A stretch of DNA of 64,000 bases, taken from JAHEEL01 sp034660035. GTDB lineage: Bacteria > Actinomycetota > Acidimicrobiia > Spongiisociales > UBA5794. Below, in pieces: positions 33,969 through 43,021 of this stretch. Below the pieces are notes generated by a model that worked only from the letters and a program-made list of their open reading frames with translations, ran no database searches and was not told the DNA's origin. Location: assembly GCA_034660035.1 (NCBI GenBank), contig JAYEIJ010000079.1:17154-81153 (forward strand), in the 5' to 3' direction. The stretch's first letter is position 1, and the number at the start of each line of letters is the position of its first letter. The position numbers and the translations under genes were made by a program.

Positions 33969-36313
33969 CCGGTCTCGCGTCGATCGGGTTCGCCTTCTGG
34001 CAACTGACGCGGCTGCTGCTGCCGACGGCGTCGGGGGCCAAGTGGCAGCTCGTTGTGCTGTCCGGATTCGCCATCGGCCTCATCGTCACGTGGACGGCCG
34101 TGACGTATCGGTTGCGAGCGATATGGATCGTGGTGATCAACGTTGCTGCGCTCTTCCTGGTGGCGACCCGGTTCGCGGCGCCATCGGATTCGCTCTTCAT
34201 CCTGCCGACGAGGTCCGGGATCGTTGTGCTCTGGTCGGATCTCGTTCGTGCCTTCGATGTCATCCGACATGGTGTTGAACCGGTCCGGCCGATCGTCGGC
34301 ATCGTCGTGATCCTGACGGCCCTGTTCTGGCTGCTCGGAGGCCTCCTTGCGTGGGGTCTCTCGAAAGACCATCCCTTCACAGCGCTCCTTCCACCGCTCG
34401 TCGTTGCGCTTCAATTCGCAACACTGAATCGGCGCAACGACGGCCTCATCGTTCTCGGCACCTTCATCGTCCTGGTCGCGGGAACGATCCTCGCCGTCGC
34501 TCTGGACGAGCGCGATCGAGGGGCGGGACGGATGGTCGGTGACCGCCAGCGACCGCCCTCGAACGCCCCAACACTCACGGCTGCACTGCTCGTGGCGATG
34601 ACGGTCGCCGTTGCCGTCGTCGGAGTAGGGATGATCGGCCCCAAGCTTCCACCCGATGGGGTCTTGTCGTGGCGTACTCCGGGGGGGTTGGGCGGCGGGA
34701 TCTATGGGGGCGTCTCCTACAACCCGTACGTCAGCATCCACGACGGTCTCGTCTCTCAGGAAGGCATTCCTCTTTTCCGGGCGACGATCGACGGAGATGC
34801 GTCTCCCGACGAGGTGTATTTCCGCCTCCTCACGCTGGACACGTACAGCAACGGACAGTGGTCGGTCAACCGGCCGCGGGTCTACGCGCTGGACGAAGAA
34901 CCGCTCGAAGAAGAGGGGTACGAGTTCGGCGGAGAGACCGAAAGCATCACTGCCGACATCGAGATCGAGGCGCTCGGACAGGATTGGCTCCCGACCCCAT
35001 ACGCCGTCGTCGGCGCCGACGGCGAAGAAGCCGACGCGTTCCGGATCCGTCGAACCGACACGTCGGTGGTCTTCCGCGGTGACCGGACGTACCGGGGCAT
35101 GCAGTACCGGATCCTTTCCGAGATCCCGGTGGTCGATCCGGCGGCAGTCGCCGGTGTGCCGGGTGGCGGCCTCTCTCCTCTGTTCTCTGCCGCTGCAGTG
35201 GGAGGCGAGACACCACCGGATCTCACCCACGTCGAGTACCGGGAGTTGCCGGACGCTGAGAAGTTCATCGACCTTCCCCCGGGAATCCACCCGGATATCG
35301 AGTCCGAGGCGATCGAACTGACACGGAACCTCACCACGTCGTTCGAGAAGGGCCTCGCCATCGAGCACTGGTTCCGGGAGTCAGGAGGCTTCGTCTACGA
35401 CCTCGATGTCCACGGCCAAGGACACGGCGAAGACGTCCTCGCCACCTGGCTGTTCGACGATGCTCCGGAGAACGTCGGGTATCGCAGGGGCTACTGCGAG
35501 CAGTTCGCGACATCGATGGCGGTGATGACCCGTTCGATCGGTATCCCGACGAGGGTCGTCCTCGGCTTCACCCCCGGCGACAGCATCAGCCCTGACGAAG
35601 TAGTGGTACTGGACAACAACGCGCACTCCTGGGTCGAACTGTGGATCCCGAGCCAGGGTTGGGTCAGTTTCGACCCGACGCCGCGCCGGGACGGCGCGAA
35701 TCCGGCTACCAGCTACCGGACGATGGAGGACGCTCTGGGCTACGACCTCGCCACCTATCTCGATCAGGTACCCGAGCCGGTACGCATCCCGGCCGACAAT
35801 CCCAACGACCTGCCCAGCGGAGTCTTCTCGCAGGACAACAGGCGACCGGATGTGGGATTCATCGGCACCGGTGGCGAGACGACGTCTGCGTCGCTCCCTG
35901 GTTGGATCCAGATCGTGAGCGTTGTCGCTGCGCTCCTGGTGCTCATCGCCATCGCTCTGCCGCTCCTGAAGTGGATCAGCCGTCGCAGTCGCATGCGACG
36001 CCTGGCTGAGGGCGATGTTTCGGCGGCGTGGGAGGAGATCGTCGTGAGGCTCACCGACCTGGCCGAGGAGCCGGATCCGGCATCGACTCCGGGTGAGGTC
36101 GCGGCGCGGGTCGATGAATCGATGGCGCCGTTGGCCGCCGTCTACACCCGGTCGGTCTATGGCAGCACCGATACCGTTCCCGACGACCAGATCGAGGTCG
36201 CCCGACGTTCGATGGAGAAGACGAGCGAGCGGCTTGCGACCCGCTACTCCCCCTTGGAACGCACACGTTCGCAGTACCGGCTGAGTTCGCTTCGGAGACG
36301 CTTCCGACGGTGA
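33944..36313 (+). CDS. Membrane transglutaminase-like protein (TgpA/DUF3488 family)
   Basis: 789 aa. About six N-terminal membrane helices (residues 1-220) precede an extracytoplasmic region. The transglutaminase core runs from about 500 to 590: YCEQFATSMAVMTRSIGIPTR with the catalytic Cys, DNNAHSWVELW with the His, and WVSFDPTP with the Asp. A late membrane helix (about 650-672) and a DUF4129-like cytoplasmic tail follow. The GTG at 33944 is chosen; a TTG at 33920 is an alternative. The family is probably a protease or amidase working on the cell surface, in concert with MoxR and DUF58. Confidence 0.9.
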   Translation: MVYRYSWIAGLASIGFAFWQLTRLLLPTASGAKWQLVVLSGFAIGLIVTWTAVTYRLRAIWIVVINVAALFLVATRFAAPSDSLFILPTRSGIVVLWSDLVRAFDVIRHGVEPVRPIVGIVVILTALFWLLGGLLAWGLSKDHPFTALLPPLVVALQFATLNRRNDGLIVLGTFIVLVAGTILAVALDERDRGAGRMVGDRQRPPSNAPTLTAALLVAMTVAVAVVGVGMIGPKLPPDGVLSWRTPGGLGGGIYGGVSYNPYVSIHDGLVSQEGIPLFRATIDGDASPDEVYFRLLTLDTYSNGQWSVNRPRVYALDEEPLEEEGYEFGGETESITADIEIEALGQDWLPTPYAVVGADGEEADAFRIRRTDTSVVFRGDRTYRGMQYRILSEIPVVDPAAVAGVPGGGLSPLFSAAAVGGETPPDLTHVEYRELPDAEKFIDLPPGIHPDIESEAIELTRNLTTSFEKGLAIEHWFRESGGFVYDLDVHGQGHGEDVLATWLFDDAPENVGYRRGYCEQFATSMAVMTRSIGIPTRVVLGFTPGDSISPDEVVVLDNNAHSWVELWIPSQGWVSFDPTPRRDGANPATSYRTMEDALGYDLATYLDQVPEPVRIPADNPNDLPSGVFSQDNRRPDVGFIGTGGETTSASLPGWIQIVSVVAALLVLIAIALPLLKWISRRSRMRRLAEGDVSAAWEEIVVRLTDLAEEPDPASTPGEVAARVDESMAPLAAVYTRSVYGSTDTVPDDQIEVARRSMEKTSERLATRYSPLERTRSQYRLSSLRRRFRR

Positions 36314-36340
36314 TGGCGGTTCCGGTCCGGAGGTCTCAGA

Positions 36341-36838
36341 TCATCCGCCGGCTTCGTCGACCTCCGCGAGAACGTCATCCTCGACGAAGCGGAGCATCTC
36401 GAGGAATCGCGTCCGGTCGAGTTCGAACAGGGAGACGTCCTCTTCGACGGACTGCGTGATGTCGTTGATCGCTATGAAGAAGGCGAGCTGTCCTTGTCGC
36501 AGAGCATCAAGGATCTCTTCCTCGTCGACCGCAACCGCGAAGATCGTGTCCCCGTCGGTGACGAGGCGGATCTCGGAGAGGTGGTTCTCCATATCGCCGG
36601 TCCGTCGCAGGTAGTCCCATGCCCGGCGCACTCGCTGAATCGACATCCCGTTGTCGAGAAGGCTCTTGACGACCCTCAGGGCCACGAGATCCCGAAACGA
36701 GTAGAGGCGACGCCGACCCGGCCGACCGCCGGTTTGCTGGAGGGAGGGCTGAACGAGCGCCACTTTGTCCCAGTACCGAAGCTGATGAGGTGTACAAGCC
36801 GTCAGTCGAGTCGCTTGCTGAGCGGTGAAACCATCCAC
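36341..36838 (-). CDS. MerR-family transcriptional regulator
   Basis: 165 aa. The winged helix-turn-helix is at the N-terminus (TAQQATRLTACTPHQLRYWDK), with the wing GRPGRRRLYSFRDLVALRVV and an extended helix that would dimerise. The C-terminal 90 residues are acidic and carry no metal-binding cysteines, so it is not a mercury- or copper-type sensor. The start is uncertain; the GTG at 36838 with GGGG upstream gives a standard MerR N-terminus, while the frame stays open to 36946. It is 73 nt downstream of the DUF3040 gene. Confidence 0.85.
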   Translation of the reverse strand: MDGFTAQQATRLTACTPHQLRYWDKVALVQPSLQQTGGRPGRRRLYSFRDLVALRVVKSLLDNGMSIQRVRRAWDYLRRTGDMENHLSEIRLVTDGDTIFAVAVDEEEILDALRQGQLAFFIAINDITQSVEEDVSLFELDRTRFLEMLRFVEDDVLAEVDEAGG

Positions 36839-36911
36839 GCGTTTTCCCCATCGTTCTCCGGCCGCCCGGCCGGTTCGTAAATCCTTGTGACCCCTCGCGG
36901 GGAACGCAATC

Positions 36912-37253
36912 TTAGCGTTCTCGACGCCAACGTTCTCTGGCGTCATCCATCCATCCGGAGACGGAGAACGAGGCGGTCCGATCGGCCCGCATCCCGCGCA
37001 TCGTCGTAGCGATCGTAGCGGCAGACGCCACCATCAAGATGAACCCGAAACCGGCGAGATATGAGAACCTCGTGAAGGTTCCGAGCATGATCGCCAGTCC
37101 GACGAAGAAGCCGATTCCTGCGAGAAGTCGGCGTCGTCTGATACGGGTCGACAGATCGGTCTTGGCGACCGTTTGCGCGAGTTTGGGATCCTCGGCATAG
37201 AGGTTGCGTTCGATCTCTTCAAGGATCTTCTGCTCTCGATCGTCCAGCGCCAT
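36912..37253 (-). CDS. DUF3040 membrane protein
   Basis: 113 aa, actinobacterial family of unknown function. It begins MALDDREQKILEEIERNL, the family signature; two membrane helices (about 45-62 and 66-84) and a basic C-terminus (MDDARERWRRER) follow. The ATG at 37253 has GGAGG 8 nt upstream. In several actinobacteria DUF3040 genes sit near the mra cluster; here it lies beside dinB. Confidence 0.88.
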   Translation of the reverse strand: MALDDREQKILEEIERNLYAEDPKLAQTVAKTDLSTRIRRRRLLAGIGFFVGLAIMLGTFTRFSYLAGFGFILMVASAATIATTMRGMRADRTASFSVSGWMDDARERWRRER

Positions 37254-37289
37254 TCGGCCAGCCTCCGCGTCGAACCGGTTCCCACTCAC

Positions 37290-37317
37290 AGTATACCGGT
37301 ACGACACTTACGCGTAA
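37290..37317 (-). promoter_or_regulatory. Promoter of the DUF3040 gene
   Basis: TTACGC (37317-37312), 16 nt, TATACT (37295-37290) on the minus strand, 37 nt before the ATG. The -10 is strong and the -35 weak. Confidence 0.5.
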
Positions 37318-37326
37318 CGGGTCCTT

Positions 37327-38526
37327 TCAGCCTTCATCGCGAGTTCGGTGGTTCGGATCCCTTGGGGATGGCACAACCCTGGCGGGGATGACGGCTCCCG
37401 CACCAAACCGATCCCTGACACCGTCGATGGCCTCGGCTGCAGCGTCGATCCGCTCGTGACCGAGCACCATCTGCCTGGCGCCCCCGACGTCAACGAGATC
37501 GCTCACCGCCACTCCGAGCAAGCGAACGGACCTTGCACCGATCGCGGCACGATCGATGAGAGCGCCGGCGGTCTTCCAGATGTCCGCCGTAGAGGCGATC
37601 GGTTCCTGGTGCCGCGACGAACGGCTGATCGTGGCGAAGTCGGAGAACCGGACCTTGAGCGTGACCGTGTGACCTGCAACGCCCGCCTTCGCCAAGCGTG
37701 CTGCAACCTGGTCACACAACCTGAGCGTCTCACGCTCGATCGTGTCCCGATCGCCGAGGTCCCGGGCGAACGTGCTCTCCGACGAGATCGACCGGGCCGG
37801 TGTCCCTCCCTCAACGGCGCGAGGATCCTGGGCACGGGCCAGCGCCCCGAGGTGCTGCGCCGCTGCCTTCCCGATCCGGTGTTCCAACAGAACGGCCGGA
37901 GTGCCGGCGAGATCGCCGATGGTTCGGATCCCGAGATCGCCGAGCGACTTCTCCGTCGCCTCTCCCACGCCCCACAGTTCACCGATGTCGAGCGGGTGGA
38001 GGAAGTCGAGTTCCGCTCCCGCAGCGATGAGCAGCATCCCATCGGGCTTCGCGTGTTTCGATGCGAGTTTCGCGACGAACTTGTTCGCTGCGATCCCGAC
38101 CGACGCCGGGATGCCGATCTGCTCTCTGATCGCCACTCTGATCTCTGTACCGATCTCCTCGACCGATCGATAGTGGAACCTGAGTCCGGACACGTCGAGG
38201 AACGCTTCATCGATGGATATCCCCTCGACGAGCGGCGTGAACGAGCGCATGATCTCGAAGATCTCTGCCGAAACGGCGCCGTAGCGACCGTGCGATGAGT
38301 CGACCACGACGAGACCGGGGCATCGTCGCCGTGCCTCCCCGACCGGCATGGCCGACCGCACCCCGAAGCCGCGGGCCTCGTAACTGGCCGACGCCACGAC
38401 ACCGCGACCACCGGTTCCGCCCACCGCGACCGGCTTCCCGATCAGTTCCGGATGATCGAGTCGTTCGACCTCGACGAAGAACGAATCCATGTCGACGTGC
38501 AGGATTGGCTCAGCGAACCGCGTCAT
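37327..38526 (-). CDS. dinB: DNA polymerase IV (Y family)
   Basis: Translesion polymerase, 399 aa. Catalytic acidic residues sit in HVDMDSFFVEVE (Asp12 region) and SIDEAFLDVSG; the thumb has two helix-hairpin-helix motifs (IGELWGVGEATEKSLGDLG), and the little-finger domain follows. There is no canonical C-terminal beta-clamp motif in the last residues that I can name. The ATG has no ribosome site; TACCGT lies 6 nt upstream and is formed by the end of an 8-bp repeat array. I see no LexA box. Confidence 0.94.
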   Translation of the reverse strand: MTRFAEPILHVDMDSFFVEVERLDHPELIGKPVAVGGTGGRGVVASASYEARGFGVRSAMPVGEARRRCPGLVVVDSSHGRYGAVSAEIFEIMRSFTPLVEGISIDEAFLDVSGLRFHYRSVEEIGTEIRVAIREQIGIPASVGIAANKFVAKLASKHAKPDGMLLIAAGAELDFLHPLDIGELWGVGEATEKSLGDLGIRTIGDLAGTPAVLLEHRIGKAAAQHLGALARAQDPRAVEGGTPARSISSESTFARDLGDRDTIERETLRLCDQVAARLAKAGVAGHTVTLKVRFSDFATISRSSRHQEPIASTADIWKTAGALIDRAAIGARSVRLLGVAVSDLVDVGGARQMVLGHERIDAAAEAIDGVRDRFGAGAVIPARVVPSPRDPNHRTRDEG

Positions 38527-38532
38527 GGTGTC

Positions 38533-38538
38533 ACGGTA
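38533..38538 (-). promoter_or_regulatory. -10 box of leaderless dinB, at the edge of a repeat array
   Basis: TACCGT, GACACC, then ATG at 38526 on the minus strand. The 8-bp period of the array (ctgatcta units) runs on into this box (ctgctcta, then ccgtgaca). Confidence 0.45.
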
Positions 38539-38541
38539 GAG

Positions 38542-38638
38542 CAGTAGCCGAGTAGATCAGTAGATCAGTAGATCAGGAAGCCGCCGGCTACCAGCAGGGC
38601 CCTGTACCGAATACGGACTACGGACTACGGACTACGGA
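38542..38638. repeat. Paired tandem-repeat element between fabF and dinB
   Basis: First array: four 8-bp units with a GTAG core (cagtagcc, gagtagat, cagtagat, cagtagat; 38542-38573). Second array: 7-bp ctacgga units (38612-38638). GTAG and CTAC are complementary, so the arrays can pair. The second array enters fabF: the last codons and the stop codon of fabF are repeat sequence. Confidence 0.85.
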
Positions 38639-39869
38639 ACACCAATACAACATTGTGGCCGCCGAAGCCGAAGGAATTGCTCATCGCGTACTGCACGTCG
38701 ACGGTTCTGGCTTCCCCAGGGACGTAGTCGAGATCGCACTCCGGGTCGGGATCCGTGAGATTGATCGTGGGTGGCACGACGCCATCGCGGATCGCGAGCA
38801 CGCTGGCGACGGCCTCTACTGCTCCGGCCCCGCCGAGCAGGTGCCCCGTCATCGACTTCGTCGACGAGATCGGCACCCGGTACGCATGGTCACCGAACAC
38901 GGTCTTGATCGCCATGGTCTCGGTGACGTCGTTCGCCGCCGTGGACGTTCCATGGGCGTTGATGTACGAAACCTGTTCGGCGGCGATCCCTGCATCGTCG
39001 AGGGCACTCTGCATGGCTCTCGCCGCGCCGTCGCCGCCGGGACGGGGCAGCGTCACGTGGTAGCCGTCGGCCGACATGCCGTACCCGACGACTTCTGCGT
39101 ACACCGTCGCACCGCGTTCCAGTGCATGCTGGCGCTCTTCGAGCACCAGAGCGGCGGCACCTTCCGCCATGACGAAACCATCCCGGCCAGCGTCGAACGG
39201 GCGGCTGGCACCCTGAGGGTCATCGTTGCGAGTGCTCAATGCCCGTGCCTGGGCGAACCCGCCCATGGCGAGCCGCGTGATGGCGGCATCGGCACCCCCG
39301 GCGAGCATCACGTCGGCCGCTCCTCGCTGGATGATCGCGGCAGCGTCACCGATCGCGTTGGCCGACGCCGCACACGCGGTCACCGCCGTGGTGTTCGGTC
39401 CGTAGAGATTGAAATCGATCGAGGCCTGACCTCCCGCCAGGTTCGCGATGATCTTCGGGATCCCGAACGGACTCAACCGATGAGGACCAACCTCGAGCAG
39501 CGTGGTCACTTCCTCTTCGAACGTGGTGACACCACCGATCCCGGAGCCAACGACCACACCTGCCCGGTAGGCGGCAGGGTCATCGGGTTCGTAGGCGATC
39601 CCCGCGTCGCCGAGCGCTTCACGGGCGGCGACCCAGAAGAGCTGGGCATACCGATCCATCCGTCTCGCCTGGCGTCGGGGCATGAAGGCCTCGATATCGA
39701 AGTCCGTGATCTCGCCGGCGATCTGCGACGGCAGATCCGAAGCTTCGATCGATGTGATCGGGCCGACCCCCGACGTGCCGTCGAGAAGCCCGCGCCAGGT
39801 GCTTTCGACGTCGCCTGCGACGGGGTTGACGGTGCCGAGGCCGGTGACAACGACGCGACGGTCGTTCAT
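38625..39869 (-). CDS. fabF: Beta-ketoacyl-ACP synthase II
   Basis: Elongating condensing enzyme of type II fatty acid synthesis. 414 aa. The active-site Cys is in TAVTACAASANA (about 163), with the two histidines in NAHGTSTAANDVTE and TKSMTGHLLGGAGA. The glycine loop SNSFGFGGHN lies near the end. The final residues FRSP and stop are encoded by the ctacgga-type repeat, so the natural C-terminus has been trimmed or replaced. The ATG has AGGAG 8 nt upstream; the gene is last in fabD-fabH-fabG-acpP-fabF. Confidence 0.95.
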   Translation of the reverse strand: MNDRRVVVTGLGTVNPVAGDVESTWRGLLDGTSGVGPITSIEASDLPSQIAGEITDFDIEAFMPRRQARRMDRYAQLFWVAAREALGDAGIAYEPDDPAAYRAGVVVGSGIGGVTTFEEEVTTLLEVGPHRLSPFGIPKIIANLAGGQASIDFNLYGPNTTAVTACAASANAIGDAAAIIQRGAADVMLAGGADAAITRLAMGGFAQARALSTRNDDPQGASRPFDAGRDGFVMAEGAAALVLEERQHALERGATVYAEVVGYGMSADGYHVTLPRPGGDGAARAMQSALDDAGIAAEQVSYINAHGTSTAANDVTETMAIKTVFGDHAYRVPISSTKSMTGHLLGGAGAVEAVASVLAIRDGVVPPTINLTDPDPECDLDYVPGEARTVDVQYAMSNSFGFGGHNVVLVFRSP

Positions 39870-39890
39870 GATGTGCTCCTAGTCCAGCTC

Positions 39891-40136
39891 CTACGCGTTG
39901 AGTTTCTTCTCCACGAGGTCGATCGCCTCACCCACCGTCGTGATCTGCTCGGCTTCCTCGTCGGGGATCTTCACTCCGAAGTTGTCCTCGAGGGCCATAA
40001 GCAGTTCGACGACGCCGAGCGAGTCGACGTCGAGATCCTCTTCGAACGTCGCGTCTGCCCTGATGTCATCACGCTCGATCCCAAGCTCATCGACGAGAAG
40101 GTCGGTCAGCTTCGATTCGATCTCCGTGCGCTCCAT
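39891..40136 (-). CDS. acpP: Acyl carrier protein
   Basis: 81 aa carrier of the growing acyl chain. The phosphopantetheine site is Ser39 in DVDSLGVVEL, followed by the acidic helix II used by partner enzymes (MALEDNFGVKIPDEEAEQI). The ATG has AGGAGG 8 nt upstream. Placement between fabG and fabF is classical. Confidence 0.97.
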   Translation of the reverse strand: MERTEIESKLTDLLVDELGIERDDIRADATFEEDLDVDSLGVVELLMALEDNFGVKIPDEEAEQITTVGEAIDLVEKKLNA

Positions 40137-40160
40137 TGTCTCAGCCTCCTAGTAGCCGTT

Positions 40161-40895
40161 CTACAGGGCCAGACCGCCGTCTACGACGAGTGTCTGGCCC
40201 GTTACGTACGCCGCGTCGTCGGAGGCAAGATAGCCCACTGCCGCCGCGATCTCTTCCGGTCGTCCGAGGCGGCCGACCGCAACCCTGCGGGCCACCTCTT
40301 CCGCTATCTCGGTTCCGAGTTCTTCCGTCATGTCCGTTTCGATGAACCCCGGAGCAACCACGTTGACCGTGATGTTCCTCGATCCGATCTCCCGGGCGAT
40401 CGACTTCGAGAATCCGATGATCCCCGCCTTCGATGCCGCGTAGTTCGCCTGGCCGGGGTTTCCCGAGATCCCAGAGATGGAACTCACCGAGATGATCCGG
40501 CCCCATCGGGAGCGGAGCATGCCGCGCATGGCGGCCCGCGAGCAGAGGTACACGGAGCGGAGGTTCGTCTCGATCACTTGATCCCAGGCTTCGGGTCCCA
40601 TCCTCAGCAGCAGGTCGTCCCGCGTGATTCCGGCGTTGTTGACGAGAACGTCGACGCGTCCGAGTTCCTCTTCCACGGTCTCGAACATGGCTGCCACTGC
40701 GTCGGCGTCACCGACGTCTGCTCGCACGGCGATCGCCGTCCCACCGTTTCCGGTGATCGCTTCGACGACGTCGTCGGCCGCTGCACTGTTCGTCGCGTAG
40801 TTGATCGCGACGGCATGGCCATCGGATGCAAGACGCAACGCAACCGCTCTCCCGATCCCCCGCGAACCTCCGGTAACCAGTGCTACGCGACTCAT
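40161..40895 (-). CDS. fabG: 3-oxoacyl-ACP reductase
   Basis: NADPH-dependent reductase of fatty acid synthesis, 244 aa, short-chain dehydrogenase fold. The cofactor loop is TGGSRGIGRA (8-17), with NNAG in the middle; the catalytic Ser, Tyr and Lys are in SSISGISGNPGQANYAASKAG. The ATG at 40895 overlaps the fabH stop by 1 nt (TGATG); the longer frame reads back into fabH. Confidence 0.95.
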   Translation of the reverse strand: MSRVALVTGGSRGIGRAVALRLASDGHAVAINYATNSAAADDVVEAITGNGGTAIAVRADVGDADAVAAMFETVEEELGRVDVLVNNAGITRDDLLLRMGPEAWDQVIETNLRSVYLCSRAAMRGMLRSRWGRIISVSSISGISGNPGQANYAASKAGIIGFSKSIAREIGSRNITVNVVAPGFIETDMTEELGTEIAEEVARRVAVGRLGRPEEIAAAVGYLASDDAAYVTGQTLVVDGGLAL

Positions 40896-41953
40896 CACTG
40901 CCGCGCGTTCTGTCGATCGATCATGATCTGGATGCCGGTCCGGTCGCTCGGCGGGAGCGCGGCGTCGCTGAGCGACTTCGGCTCGACCCTCTGACCCCAT
41001 TGGATCGCGGTCGCTCCCCAGGTGAGGCCAGCTCCGAACGCAACGAGAACGAGCTTCGCTCCGGGCTTCAAGCGACCGCGATCGATGGCCTCTGAAAGAG
41101 CGATCGGGATCGTGGCGGCCGATGTGTTCCCGTATGCGTCGATGTTCGTGTACACCTTGTCCGGATCGATGCCGAGGCGCTTCGTCGTGGCGTCGATGAT
41201 CCTGATGTTGGCCTGATGCGGGATCAGCAGATCCACCTCATCGATCGACCATCCGGCGTCGGCGAGCGCCTTTTCGGCTGCAGCGCCCATGCCGACAACG
41301 GCGTTCCTGAACACCTCGCGGCCGTCCATCACGACCCGCACCGGCGAGGGAATCTCCATCCACGATGAACCGGCGCCCTCGATGGTCAGTGCTCCGGCGA
41401 GATTGCCATCCGAGCCGACATTGATCGATCGGATGCCTTCGTCGGTGTCCGACGGTTCGAGGATGACGGCGCCGGATCCGTCGCCGAACAGCACCGCCGT
41501 ATCACGGTTCTCGAGATCGAGATACGGCGTGAGACGCTCGGATCCGAGGAGGAGGATTCGGCGGGCCGATCCGGTGGCGATGAGGCCGGCGGCGAGATTG
41601 AGTCCGTAGATGAAGCCGGTGCAGCCGGCGTTGGTGTCGGTCGCCGCGGCGTTGACGGCGCCGAGCTTCGCCTGGAGATGGCAGGCCATCGCGGGGATGA
41701 AGCGGTCGGGTGTGCAGGTCGCAACAAGGATGTAGTCGAGATCTGTCGCTTCGAGTCCGGCGGCCGCCAGAGCTTGACGGGACGCGACAAGCGCCATGTC
41801 GGAGTTGTCGACATGGGAGACCCTCCGCTGCCGGATGCCGGAGCGCGTGGCGATCCACTCATCCGACGTATCGATGACGGATGCGAGATCGTCGTTCGTC
41901 ACGGTCGGTTCCGGCATACAACGGCCCCAGCCGGTGATCATCGCTCGCTGCAT
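40895..41953 (-). CDS. fabH: Beta-ketoacyl-ACP synthase III
   Basis: Starts fatty acid synthesis from an acyl-CoA and malonyl-ACP. 352 aa. The active-site Cys111 is in TNAGCTGFIYG, with the His in LIPHQANIRIID and the Asn in YGNTSAATIPIAL. The ATG has GAGGAGG upstream. Acyl preference (acetyl or branched) cannot be read from these motifs. Confidence 0.95.
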   Translation of the reverse strand: MQRAMITGWGRCMPEPTVTNDDLASVIDTSDEWIATRSGIRQRRVSHVDNSDMALVASRQALAAAGLEATDLDYILVATCTPDRFIPAMACHLQAKLGAVNAAATDTNAGCTGFIYGLNLAAGLIATGSARRILLLGSERLTPYLDLENRDTAVLFGDGSGAVILEPSDTDEGIRSINVGSDGNLAGALTIEGAGSSWMEIPSPVRVVMDGREVFRNAVVGMGAAAEKALADAGWSIDEVDLLIPHQANIRIIDATTKRLGIDPDKVYTNIDAYGNTSAATIPIALSEAIDRGRLKPGAKLVLVAFGAGLTWGATAIQWGQRVEPKSLSDAALPPSDRTGIQIMIDRQNARQ

Positions 41954-41978
41954 TCGCGTTCCTCCTCAGACAGATCGG

Positions 41979-42911
41979 TCATTGTACGGACGGGTCGCTC
42001 GCGACCGCGGCGATTCCATCGAGATCGGATACCACGTGCACGACGGCGTCCGTGAGCGTTCGTTTGACGAGGCCGGCCGTCACGTCTCCCGGTCCGACGT
42101 GGATGAAGGTCGTGATCCCGTCGGCTGCCATCCGTTCGAGCGTCGCTGCGAATTGGACCGGCCGGATCAATTGCTCGCCGAGTTGCCGGATCGGATCCTC
42201 CACCGGCCGTCCCGTCGTGTTCGCATACACCGTGAACGACGGCTCCGCGAACTCGACCCGTTCCAGAGCGGTCGTCAGTCGTTCGGCGGCCGGCGCCATG
42301 TAGGGCGAGTGGAACGCCCCGGCGACGTCGAGAGGAATCGCCCGACGGATACCCAGCGACCGGGCGTTCTCGCCGAGCCACTCGATGTCAAGCCGGCTGC
42401 CGGCCAGCACGATCTGTGATGGTGTGTTCACGTTCGCGACCCAGAGTCTTCCGCCTTCCGCCCGCCGTCCGGCAGCAACACTCTCGGCCTGCTCGAGGTC
42501 GGCACCGATGAGTGCGGCCATGCCCGACGGGTCGCTCGCCGAAGGCGCGTCGGCCATCGCCCGGCCACGTTCAGCGACGAGCGCCAGTCCATCTTCGTAC
42601 GAGAGCGCTCCCGCAGCCGCCAGTGCCGTGTACTCACCGAGGGAGTGCCCGGCCGATGCGGCGGGTGGTGTCGGCAGTGCATCGCGCAACGCCTCCCACA
42701 GGGCGTACGAGACCGCGTACAGGGCCGGCTGAGCATGTTCGGTCTTCGTCAGTTCTTCCTGCGGGCCGTCGGTGATGAGCTCTTCGAGCGACCATCCGAG
42801 GACTCTGTCGGCGGTTTCGACCAGCAACTCGGGGCGCGTAGAGAAGAGGTCGGCACCCATGCCGACCTTCTGACTCCCCTGGCCGGGGAACAAGATGGCG
42901 TATCCGGACAT
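41979..42911 (-). CDS. fabD: Malonyl-CoA:ACP transacylase
   Basis: Loads malonyl groups onto ACP. 310 aa. The catalytic Ser90 is in GHSLGEY, with the oxyanion-loop motif FPGQGSQKVGMG at 8-19 and the partner His in VANVNTPSQIV/GAFHSPYM. It is first gene of the fab operon. The ATG at 42911 (GGAG 5 nt upstream) is preferred to the adjacent GTG at 42914. Confidence 0.95.
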   Translation of the reverse strand: MSGYAILFPGQGSQKVGMGADLFSTRPELLVETADRVLGWSLEELITDGPQEELTKTEHAQPALYAVSYALWEALRDALPTPPAASAGHSLGEYTALAAAGALSYEDGLALVAERGRAMADAPSASDPSGMAALIGADLEQAESVAAGRRAEGGRLWVANVNTPSQIVLAGSRLDIEWLGENARSLGIRRAIPLDVAGAFHSPYMAPAAERLTTALERVEFAEPSFTVYANTTGRPVEDPIRQLGEQLIRPVQFAATLERMAADGITTFIHVGPGDVTAGLVKRTLTDAVVHVVSDLDGIAAVASDPSVQ

Positions 42912-42946
42912 CACAGCTCCGCTCTGCTGTCGCTCTGTGTACCGAC

Positions 42947-42965
42947 CCCCGGGGTGTCACCGGGG
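42947..42965. other. Small dyad between fabD and glgP
   Basis: CCCCGG and CCGGGG separated by 7 nt, in the 110 nt spacer between divergent fabD and the phosphorylase gene. It could bind a regulator of fab expression. A TAGCCT-like -10 for the phosphorylase gene lies about 25 nt downstream. Confidence 0.3.
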
Positions 42966-43021
42966 TTTCAACAACGCTTCGACGCTAGCCTCGCGCAGTA
43001 CCTCACGAGGAGTTCTCGCAC

